Positions 11,901-20,881 of a DNA stretch of 64,000 nt are shown here, piece after piece (positions within the stretch are counted from its first letter, which is position 1; each line of letters opens with the position of its first letter). Position numbers and translations under genes: made by a program. This DNA comes from Parelaphostrongylus tenuis (lineage: Eukaryota; Nematoda; Chromadorea; Rhabditida; Metastrongylidae), in the NCBI GenBank assembly GCA_019055375.1, contig JAHQIW010007345.1, positions 124,001 through 188,000 on the forward strand, read 5' to 3'. The notes below the pieces were generated by a model. That model was not told the DNA's origin and ran no database searches. It was given only the letters and a program-made list of their open reading frames with translations.

Positions 11901-12829
11901 ACACGTTCCGTATTGTACCTTTCTTGCGGATCCCATTACTTCCAGCTTTGATTTGTCTCTTCACATTCATCGCCTAACTTAGAAATTTCCTCTTGTTCAT
12001 GAACGCCGTAGATTACCGGTCGGGAGTGTCGCCTTGCATTCTCAAGAATTACCAGGATGGGGCGTTCGTTGATTAATTGCCGATTGTTTGGGAGAAATCG
12101 AACCCGCACCGAGCACCTTAAAAACTCGGCTATTTCCCCATACTTGTTGGATTTACGAATATTGAAGTACCAAACAGACGCAACAAAAGCTAAAATGCTT
12201 CCAGATGCCGGCAGATGTGGATTTAAATGATAAATCATAGTAAAATAGTAGTCAATAACTTATATGCCATTCATCGTATAGAACGATAGAATAAAATTAA
12301 TTCCATAACCTTGTCAAGTTCACAATCACTAAAGTCCTCTACTGATTAGAATTTTCTTTTCTTGACAAAACCAGAAAGCGCGCAGGTGACCAAAGTTGTT
12401 CGCATTCCATTGGGCCAGTCAGCGGGGCGCCGTCGCAAATGGGTTAATTGAAGGAAAAAAAGCATTTCTGAATTATCGAACGCCAACTTTTCTGTCAATT
12501 TACAATGATAGGTCATGCAGATTAACTGTATTGTTGGAGGCCTAGAAAGACCTTAGGAAGACGTACTGGCATCAATAACAAAGAGTCTAATGGATATCTC
12601 CTACTCAATCATTGATCTTTATTGAAGGAAGTGAAGTGAATTATCGGAAAATACCTGAAAGGACAGTCATGAGTGCAAGTGCTGTCATGGCTCCAGTAAA
12701 AACAGTGAGCCTGGAATGTCGCATTGCCAAAATAACAGCTATGAACCAAGTTTTGTCTCCAAGTTCCGAGACAATGATCACAGAAAATGATGCAAGAAAG
12801 CCATGATAAAATGATATATCAATATCAAT
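5960..12829 (-). CDS. TMEM165: TMEM165/Gdt1 family cation transporter (partial at N terminus)
   Basis: A membrane protein of the UPF0016/Gdt1 family. Characterised members move Ca2+/Mn2+ (with H+) in the Golgi and support glycosylation; that role is inferred by homology. Minus-strand exons are 12829-12655, 11374-11247, 11168-11068, 7499-7363, 6328-6230 and 6072-5960, and all phases match. Both diagnostic acidic motifs are present: SELGDKT in the first exon and AEWGDRS in the fourth, each in a hydrophobic repeat (VIIVSELGDKTWFIAVILA; TLTFLAEWGDRSQLTT). A charged loop (EDFEEAQAEVTKREID) separates the two halves, as in human TMEM165. The protein ends ...NVEEKPLRVDDIPDNVN at a TAG (5960-5962). 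About 250 residues are visible. The N-terminal signal or lumenal part expected upstream of 12829 was not found. The introns of 3.6 kb (7500-11067) and 1.3 kb hold repeats, including a Penelope-like remnant. Confidence 0.92.
6430..6510 (-). repeat. tRNA-like SINE (family B) fragment in a TMEM165 intron
   Basis: The reverse complement gives the family pattern: a head like GGTGTTAATGCTAGCACGTG followed by a CGCG segment. The B-box end is decayed. A second fragment in the opposite direction lies just downstream at about 6675-6765 (GGTTCAACTTCCGCCTGAG). Confidence 0.4.
9225..9530 (-). pseudogene. Penelope-like element RT C-terminal fragment (inverted copy)
   Basis: The minus-strand frame reads NVARKIAISIGYKTF ... 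RIPFKLPFISNEI ... LFSTLRHQLIRNRR. This matches the segment after the reverse transcriptase of Penelope-like elements, just before the Cys-rich linker and GIY-YIG domain. The same segment recurs in the opposite direction at about 9600-9900, so two fragments meet head to head around 9540-9590. It is a remnant in a TMEM165 intron with no complete reverse transcriptase. Confidence 0.6.
9600..10445 (+). pseudogene. Penelope-like element 3' part (Cys linker and GIY-YIG), broken
   Basis: Reading across several frameshifts and stops: NVARKIVISNGYKK, then LRSIVQHEKLCNLL-like remains of a Cys-X-Cys linker, then CGEEFIGETGRPLFIRMKEH, the start of a GIY-YIG-type endonuclease domain (YIG appears as FIG). 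Penelope-like elements pair a reverse transcriptase with such a domain. The coding part decays by about 10330. It is followed at about 10381-10425 by GAAGGCCGCTCGCCGAAAC-GTC, which looks like a decayed minimal hammerhead of the kind reported in these elements. Function is lost. Confidence 0.7.
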
Positions 12830-13224
12830 CTGGAATAAAAACTAGAGATCAGATTTTCCATTGAAAATAAGAACTCATTAGTTGCTTAAGAGTTTATATA
12901 TAGACAAAAACCACACGGAGCGAACGTTTGACCTGCTTCAACAATGAGAGAAATACTTCATACGCTCTTTTGAATTTGTTTTATTTGAATTATAAAGTAG
13001 CACAAAATTCGGTTGACGGCAAAAAACTTTGCATTGTGCAACTTTTCAATATTCATGAGCGACTCAGCCTGAGAATTGAGGTAGTCACCCGAGAAGTTGA
13101 TAATTTCACTTCGATGAGAAAGACATCTTAAGTTATTGAATCACTCAACCAGGCTTCAATGGCGACATGTGCTTACCAGATCACATTCACTGACGGTCAG
13201 CTGCTGACAGCTTCGATGCCTAAC

Positions 13225-13335
13225 ATGAAAGAAAGAGTGGTAGCAGAGTAGTGACCTCTAAGATGCCGTGGCAACATGCGCCCTCATATAGGTGGGCCGC
13301 GACTTCAACCCTCTCTCGTTGTCAGAGTTTTCTTT
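13225..13335 (+). repeat. tRNA-like SINE (family B) copy
   Basis: Shows the family head (GAGTGGTAGCAGAGTAGTGA), a CGTGGCAACATGCGCCC anticodon-arm-like stretch and a decayed B box (CGACTTCAACCC). Orientation is plus. Confidence 0.45.
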
Positions 13336-15829
13336 ATCTACTCGATAGTCTTGGGTATATATTATAAGGATCCTAACACTGTTCATAACGGTTTAAAATG
13401 GGAAAGGTCGTTACGGTTGATGAAAAAGGCTCAGTGGCAGAGGGTAAAATGCTAAGATTAGGCGAAGGGGTTCTGATATGTTCTACCCTCTAGCGAAAAA
13501 AAAACCTCCCATTTCTTGAGGTGTCGGAAATCCGCGACAAAATCTTCGGAAAGCACCTCCCCCTTCACAAATCTGGTAGCTGTCTTTAGGAGGAATTGGA
13601 AACGCACCAAATGCTATATCTGATTCTGAGAGATCCGTACAGAGCATCCAATCGACACAGCGATCTCAAGTCTTGTGTGGACAATCTCGCCAAAAAAGAC
13701 GATCGGCCGTCGAGGCGAGACAACGCCCAAAATCAGAACGTGTAAAAGCGAAAAACGTGTTCATTAACACTGCGAAGACACGGTCTCGACAACCCCATGG
13801 GCACCACGTCAGCAACCCCCAAATTCCCCCACCCCCTCAATGCTCCTCGACTTCCTCCTAACCCTCTGTCATTCATACCCCCTCCGGATTCCCCCTCTCT
13901 GTTCCTCTCCCCCTCTCGTCTCCCTCCCATGCCAAAAAAACTACCTAATCCTGCTCACAAACCACGACGAAATAACGTACTTCTCTCACCTCACACCCGA
14001 TCGCCGCCGAGGATGGCATAGCGTCACTAAGTATCCAACTTCAGGCGCCCCTCGCGAACAGATAGTGACTCCCCTTCATCATCTCATCCCAATCGCATCC
14101 TATCGGCTGGGCTTCGCGAGAGTCCCATCGACCGTCCAAGAACTGTGAACCACAACCTTGAGTCAAATACACTAATATGGGGAACGTAATAGTCATACAT
14201 CATCCTCAAGCAGGAGTATACTGTACACAACAGAAGACCCGGAATTTTCAAGTACATCGCTGTGTGAAATAGAGTGGTACAATCAGGCACAGAGAACGAC
14301 GAGGAAAAATCAGAGTCTTCCACAACGTGAGTGTATAGTTGGTCATGTTTTCCCCCCCACCAGGATGCACAGGGAGTTGTGTCAACACAACAGTCGTAGC
14401 GATATGAAGTTTGAACATCGTCACAGGACATTCACATGGCATGGAATTTTCCACACCTGAAAACATGATATAGAATGAAAACTCACGAGCGATTTACCAG
14501 CAGTGCGGTGTGGTGCAGGTCCAGGACCATGTTGCCATGATGGTCCTCAACAGGAGTATGTTCAACTTGTCGTGATCTCTCCTCACTGCTTTTTACTTTA
14601 TCCGCGACTAGAAAAAACAATGAGAGACGTGAAGATTACAACCTTTACCCACATGCCTGAAAAGGATAATATACTAACTAAATAACTGTAAAACAGATGA
14701 CAATGTGTCAGAGTATTAGAAAGTACACAAAACAACTGAAGGCTTCATGCTCGTGGAGAGATATCTCTAGCATTAGTTAACTGGGCGTGTCCGCCAGCGT
14801 GGGGTCCGCGGGAGTCGATCAGTTAAAAATATCTAAGAAAATTGACGCGACCCACAAGTCTCCACAAGGGATGTTGGCTCAATGGTAGATCGCCTCGAAG
14901 TAGATCAGAAACGAATGAAAAGCCACATCAATCTTTTTCACCGCTTCTAGAGCAGTGTTTGATTATAAAGGATAAACGATGAAGCTCTTGGCGCTGATCA
15001 ATCCCTGAGAATGTGCCACGTATTCGTCTTCATCGAGCATTGTTCGGCATGGTTGAATGCATATCAAGTCTCTACAATTACTCGCGGTACCTCAACAATG
15101 TATGAAGTTAGTGCTGCTAACCTCCAAAAAAACGCCTCTAGTACTGATTCATCAAGCCAAGGGGTGAGCCTGGTGAGGATGGAGCCTTGAGCCTGAGCGG
15201 GGCCGAGGTATTTGACCACGTGTGTGACGCGGAAGACTTTTAGCCACTGGTTATGATGATATAATTATGCATCTTGGGATCCTGAGCAGTAGCAGAGCAG
15301 TGACTTTGGTGATGTATCGGTAGTATGCGCCTGCGATATTTGTGAATAAAGTGGTTCTAATTCCACGAAGTTCGCAGTTTTGCACAGCACATGCATATTT
15401 GGATTAAAAATCACTGCAAGACAGTTGCGAAGCTGGTGATGGCTGCGGCCCCAACAGTGGTAACCAGAAATCTTGGTAGAAAGTCCCAAATTTCATACCT
15501 AAACTCCGTCCGAAACTCGAGGGTTTCGGCCGTTCTGTGTTTGCCAGCTAATAAGTATCTTATCAGGTGGCCTACTCCGCTGTGTGCTGAGATAAACACT
15601 CATTACACTCATAAATTTTGATACAAGATTTTAGAAAATTTGTAGATAACATGTATTGAACAGCTGTCAGCTTAAGTGAGTTCAACGCTGATATTCAAAT
15701 TAAATCCGTTAACGTTTGGTCATGACACTTCAATGTCTTACATAGAATAGAGAGCGGATTACAGAGGTAGCCAGGCCCCGGTATGGGTGAACTGCTGACT
15801 CACCTTCTGCTTGGGGTCGGATACTTTTC

Positions 15830-16360
15830 GGTTCTTTTCGATTTCAAGGGATTAAATGAGATACCGATCTCATTCGCTGGAGAGGAACTTTTCATCAGGA
15901 GTTTTATAACCAATCAAAAGCTAAAACTTCAGGCTACAGCCCCACGTCGCCGGTTTTCGAAAAGCCTTTTTTGACACGTAGTCACGGAAGAAATCCTTTG
16001 CGATTTAGATGCGCATATTTCTCCCGAACAGAGCACTTTCTTTGGACATCAGTAATCATTCGATAGCGTAATCGTTTCTGAATTCAATGCTTATATTCTG
16101 AAAGACCGCTTTTCTAAATTTTGGCCAATCCACGTGACTGTGCGTGAGGCGATCACGTGAACTGCTGACACGATACTTCTCTACGCGTGAATAAATCGAG
16201 CGAGAAAATGCATGTGTGAAAGACCAGTTTCTCTCTGCTACAGCGTTATAAAGCTTATTCAAAAGTGCTACTACGCATAGACAGAGTTAGCTCTAAATGG
16301 TTATAGCGTCTCATGAAAAGTTGCTGTCCAGCGAAAAGAGTCGTTTCTCAAATGTCTTCG
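15830..16360. mobile_element. FB1 foldback element, internally shortened
   Basis: The left arm begins near AAATGAGATACCGATCTCATT. The right arm ends near GCTGTCCAGCGAAAAGAG and is the reverse complement of the left with losses. The spacer contains the CACGTGA-rich inverted block seen in longer copies. No coding content. Confidence 0.6.
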
Positions 16361-16997
16361 TCTAACAACAGGAAAGAACCAAAGTTCAGTACTTCGAGAT
16401 TTGATCTCTTACCGGGAGATAATATATAGGAAAAATAACAAATCAAGCCTAGTAAGTAATATAGACAACGCAAAATTACTTTGTAGAACAGCTAGAAAGT
16501 GTTTTGACATGAAAGATGATGAAATACATCACAAAGCTTATAAATACATCAAATTTCAGACTGTAAGCACATCCTGCAAGAGATGAAAACAGAGCGTATT
16601 ATATGAGGTATCTCAAAAAGATTGCGAGAAATAGCAGCGAAGTTCTAAAATTTCTTCATGAAAATAGCGCGAAGACTAGAGGAATGGCTAGTGATGTGGT
16701 TTACCAGGAAAGAGGTTGACCCTCTCCTGCCTTAGGGCTCTGTTGCAATCCCCGTACCAACGCCCTTAGCTTGATTACGATAAGGACGAAATCCTCAGGC
16801 AGCGGTCGATCTATGTGGAAATCGAATAGGAGATGAGAAGAAACGAATCAAATGCAAAAAGTGCTAGGACCTCGGCACAGTAAATGCGATGGTAGATCAC
16901 GTGAAGTAAAATACGGATCAAAATAAGTTCTTTCTCTTTACACAATGGAGGCGGGATAGCACGTTCCCCACTCTCCTCCAAGAAAAGCCCAATACTT

Positions 16998-17806
16998 GTC
17001 CATTATGAGGTGACAGATGAAAACCGATCTCATTCGTTGGACACGAGTTTTTTTATGGGAGTATTAGTAATAATTCGAAAGCTTAAATTTTTAGTAACAG
17101 CCTCACGTTGCCGGCTCGAAAAGAGCTTTTTATAACACTCTAAAATCCACACAAAACTATGTCTCAGACTCGTACACTTCTCGCCGGACAGAGTTTTTTC
17201 TTTGAACTATCAGTAATCATTCGATAGCGTAAACGTTGCTGATTCCAACGCTTTACTTATATCCTCTAAAGGCCGTTTCTCTGCAACGCGGCAGGTATAA
17301 TAAGTTGAATTCGCATGTTCGACCAAGTGGGGTGCTTCGCCGATTCACGTGCCGCTGGCTGAGGCGACCACGTGCGCCGAGACGATGATCGATCGACCTG
17401 GACCGCTCCTACGACATCGTGTCAGCGACACGTTACCGCCTCCGCCATCTGCACGTGCATTAGCGAAGGACCTACTTGGTCGAACATGCGAATTCAACTT
17501 AATATACCTGCCGCGTTGCAGAGAAATGGCCTTTTGAGGATATAAGCACAGCGTTGGAATCAGAAACGATTACGCTATCGGATGATTACTAAAAGTCCAT
17601 AGAAAGAGATCTGTCCGGTGAGAAATATGCGCCTCTGTAACGCAAGGAATGTCCCTCTGAAACAACGTGAAGCAAAGGCTTGTTCAAAAACCCGCCATAT
17701 GGAGCTCTAGCCACAACTCTAAGCTTTCAAATAATTACTAACACTCCTATGAAAAATTCCTGTCCAGCAAATGAGATCGGTTTTTCATTTTTCGCCTCAT
17801 AATGGA
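16998..17806. mobile_element. FB1 foldback element, near-complete palindrome
   Basis: This is the clearest copy. TCCATTATGAGG at the left end matches CCTCATAATGGA at the right end, and pairing continues inward for roughly 400 bases per arm, through ATAGCGTAA-CGTT-CTGATTCCAACGC blocks to a centre near 17400. The 809-base unit is almost wholly self-complementary, without a transposase gene, so it is a non-autonomous foldback element. No clear target duplication was seen. Confidence 0.8.
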
Positions 17807-18702
17807 CAAAAACCAAAAGCTCACTTAGATCTATTTACGTTTGCGTTAACTCGGCTATTTCAGAGAATTCTGAAGAGAATCGACTGGACTATCATTCTAA
17901 GACTTCATGAAAGGAGGAAACCTCCAATTACCAGCCAAAAAAAACCAGAGAAATGTTCGCGGAAATCTTTGTAGACGATCGAATGCGAGGAGAGACACAC
18001 TGGAGTGAAGAAATTATGGGGAGCCCGCGCGATGTGATGGTAGATCACATGCAATGAAAACAAGCGGAGAGGTCAAAGGTCAAGATCAGCATGAGTAGAC
18101 AGAGACCACTGTATCCTTGGGGAGCTGGTAGTTCGCCGTTCGACGCGAGCAAGGTGCTGGTACCATCCTGACCCGTGTCAAAGAAGCCTCCAGTACCTGA
18201 GCGTCAGAGAATCGGAACCAGGTTTGCCCTGGGTCAACGCATTGCTGACAATCCCTATTTTTCAGTGCTAGCGTCCGGACAGATGATATGGCGACAAATC
18301 ATGTAAAAAAAAAAGAAATAAGAATAAAAAGAGAAGATCTATGGCAGCGTTTCTAAGAACTCATTTATCTCCACGTTAGAAAAAGACAACTAAACCCGCG
18401 AGGGAAGTAGCAATGTCGAACGCTCTATCGGAACACGAAAATGACAAATGAGAACTAACGGGCGCTTGTTTCTCACCGTAAACTCAAATGAAGCAAAGTG
18501 AAACGGAAGCTCCTCGTACGTGGCTAACGTCACTCCACACAACAACCGCTATGCCCTCTCAAATCACGCGAAATGACGTAGGGAAATATTATTCTATATA
18601 AAAAAAAAAGTATGCCGTTTCTTATGAGTGTCCTCTTTCATTATTTTGTACCAACGTAAAGGACTTGTTGTTTGTTTTTTTTTCTACTTTTCCGATCGCG
18701 TG

Positions 18703-18950
18703 TGGCGCAGTGGCTAGAGGTGTTCCGTGGCACACATGGTCGATTAATTGCAATGGTCGTTGGTTCGATTCCGCGCCTAGGCTCAGCAAGCCTTCCACCT
18801 CTCCGATGCAGTGAATTGGTACCGGATTTCTTTGGTATGATAGCAGCACTGACTTGATGTATCACTAGGCCACCGGTGAGTCATTGTAAAGACCAGATAT
18901 GCATTCAATCACCTCAGATGAGATTGAAGATTGAAGGGTTTCTCAGGGGT
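18703..18950 (+). mobile_element. tRNA-derived SINE (family A), plus orientation
   Basis: Starts with GTGTGGCGCAGTGGCTAGAG (A-box-like) and has GGTTCGATTCCGCGCC (B box) about 50 bases on. The family body follows (AATTGGTACC, GCAGCACTGACT, GAGTCATTGTAAAGACCAG, AATCACCTCAGA), ending near GAGCTTATCC. The family resembles a Ser/Leu-type tRNA fused to about 200 unique bases. This copy stands tail to tail with the minus copy at 19060-19565. Confidence 0.75.
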
Positions 18951-19059
18951 TGATGAACGCAGTGAGCTTATCCTCTTGTACTATATTGTATCCTTTATTT
19001 ACTTTTTGCTACCCCTTTTATCAGTTATCTTGTTCCTGCCTTGTCAATTTTTTACCCTA

Positions 19060-19335
19060 GGGTTAAGAGATAAAGCTGTCGGCGTGGATCAGTTTCTGAG
19101 GGACGCGTCCGGATTCTTTTTACCCCGGGGGTTAAGGGATAAAGCTCTCGGCGTTGATCAGTTCCTGAGGGACGCGTCACGGATTCTTTTTACTCTGGGG
19201 TTAAGGGATAAAGCTCACGGCGTTGATCAGTTCCTAAGGGACGCGTCACGGATTCTTTTTACTCTGGGGTTAAGGGATAAAGCTCTCGGCGTTGATCAGT
19301 TCTTAAGGGACGCGTCACTTATTCCTTTTTATTTT
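19060..19335. repeat. Fourfold tandem repeat of a SINE tail (about 66-67 bp unit)
   Basis: Four units of about 66-67 bases, each reading GGGTTAAGGGATAAAGCT, CGGCGTTGATCAGTT and GGGACGCGTC. The unit is the reverse complement of the 3' end of the family A SINE, which ends with a CTCAGG-ATTGATCAACRCCGAGAG motif and a TTTATCC tail in intact copies. The tail of the minus SINE was therefore amplified in place. The array translates as repeated GLRDKA-GVDQFLRDAS, an artefact rather than a protein. Confidence 0.85.
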
Positions 19336-19565
19336 TTTAATTTCGTTTGAGGTGATTGAATGCATATCCGGCCTTTACAATGACCCGCAGTGGCCTCCCG
19401 CTGTATCGAGTCAGTGTTGCTTATCCTCCCAGACAACTCTGCGACCCAGTTCGGTACCAATTTACCGACCCCGGAGGGGTGGATGGCTTTGTGAGCCTTG
19501 AGCGCGAGACCGAACCATCGATTTCTATGCGATACAGCGCGCCTCTTGCTACTGCGTCACATACG
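19335..19565 (-). mobile_element. tRNA-derived SINE (family A), minus orientation
   Basis: The reverse complement contains the body motifs GCATTCAATCACCTCAAACG, GAGGCCACTGCGGGTCAT-like and AATTGGTACCGAACTGGG, ending in the degraded tRNA-like head (GATGGTTCGGTCTCGCGC). With the plus copy at 18703 it makes a large inverted repeat. Confidence 0.75.
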
Positions 19566-20046
19566 TTTCTATCTTTTGACCTGATTTAGTTACTTGGATA
19601 CTTGGACAGCCCATTTTCAGTGACAGTGCGAACCCCAGCACAAGAAAACTGACTGGTTTAGTTTTTTTTGCTCCCTGGAGTTCCGCGGTTAGCCTAGCCA
19701 AGGCTTCCTCCATGGATTTTCTTAGCGGGCTTTCGAGTGGACATGTAAGACTTCTTCCCAGCTTGGGTGGCCCTGCTGAGGGCTTGACTCTCCCGTCCGA
19801 CACCCACGAACACTTCCCAGCCCCGAGGAGGCGCTAAACCATTTAGGAGGCATTTAATCTTTATCAACCAAATTCTAGCTATGGTAGGTGCTATGGCTAT
19901 ATATCCAGTTATGTTGAGTATTATGCAAAGCTTTTAGCACGCACCTCAATGATGGTGGGGCGCGGTTCAACTCTTGCGCGTGCTTCAGAATTTTGCGTAT
20001 CGGCAATTTTCTACATTCGATTACTTTTGACTGGTGATTTTGTAAT

Positions 20047-20391
20047 ATTATACCCTCTATTTCGAGTGCTCTATTGAGACCACGCTCAAATTTCAATAGC
20101 CCCATCACCGAGTGTCGAAAGTTGCCGATCATGTAGTTTTTCACTTGACGTCGATTGTGTAAATCGTTCGTCGTCGTCTACCTCTTCATAGAGGAGTAGG
20201 AGCCCCCGAGAGGATTGGCTAATGACGAAGGTCCTGCCCGACTGATGAGGTTGCAAGGCCGAAGCACGCGTATCGGGCTGTACAAGAGCCCTTACCACAC
20301 CACATGAGAAATTGGCTTAAATAATAATGAAAGGATCTATCGAAATTTGAGCGTGGTCTTAACAAAACACTCGAAATAAAGGTATAATATT
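20047..20391 (+). mobile_element. Hammerhead retroposon copy with inverted terminal segments
   Basis: The plus-strand unit (about 20138-20391) has the hammerhead and then GAAATTTGAGCGTGGTCTTA and ACACTCGAAATAAAGGTATA. The left flank (20047-20100) is the reverse complement of that last part (TATACCCTCTATTTCGAGTG, GAGACCACGCTCAAATTTC). The insertion therefore ends in inverted terminal segments of about 50 bases, a truncated inverted dimer. Confidence 0.65.
20235..20277 (+). ncRNA. Hammerhead ribozyme, one core change
   Basis: GCCCGA, CUGAUGA, stem II GGUU-GCAA-GGCC, GAAG (GAAA expected), CACGCGUA with the cut predicted after 20271, then UCGGGC. Stem I is a perfect 6-bp helix. The last A of GAAA, which should pair with the U of the cleavage triplet, is G, leaving a G-U pair, so activity is doubtful. 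Confidence 0.7.
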
Positions 20392-20881
20392 CACAAAGTG
20401 TTGCTTCGAACGAGAGAGGCCATAATCGCATGGAGGAACGTCTGAATTGTACGCGGGGTGCTACTGCTGTAATGCTGCTACTAGTACCACTGTAGGCCAT
20501 GATTTTTCCGGCAAATCAGACTGTTCAATAGGCATTTTGAGGCTGAAGTTATTGAACTAGATAAATATATACGAAGCCGTCAATAAAAAACGACACGAAG
20601 TCAGAAAATAAAATTTGGGAAATTTCACAGAAATTGTTGCTAAACTTGTTAGTACACTTGGGAAAGTATGGGATATCATCGTGTTACGTTCGGTTATGAT
20701 AGTTTTAGCGGTAAAGCTGAGAATCCCGTTCAAATCAATGTCTAGAATCTGTTCTTTAATGTCTACACTTGAGTGTCAAGAATCGGATCACAATTTTTTA
20801 CAGCTCAAGTTTTCCACTTCTTTGATATGCTCTTGATAATTGTTCGATCCGTTTGTTTTCTCTATATGTATGATGTTCCAG

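Larger units (their letters stand above)
12830..20881. other. Repeat-dominated region between the TMEM165 and CWC25 coding exons
   Basis: No conserved protein was recognised in these 8 kb. The stretch holds a family B SINE (about 13230), a pyrimidine-rich segment (13800-13935) with artefactual Pro-rich frames, foldback elements at 15830-17806, an inverted pair of family A SINEs at 18703-19565 and a hammerhead retroposon at 20047-20391. The missing first exons of both flanking genes must lie here or beyond, but I could not identify them. Confidence 0.6.

Noticed and set aside
13797..14021. Pro/Ser-rich open frame in a pyrimidine-rich stretch
   Set aside because: The peptide reflects C/T-rich base composition; overlapping frames are open too and no splice sites or homology support it.
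18931..19350. 139-codon frame with four GLRDKA-GVDQFLRDAS repeats
   Set aside because: It is a translation of the tandemly repeated SINE tail, not a protein gene.
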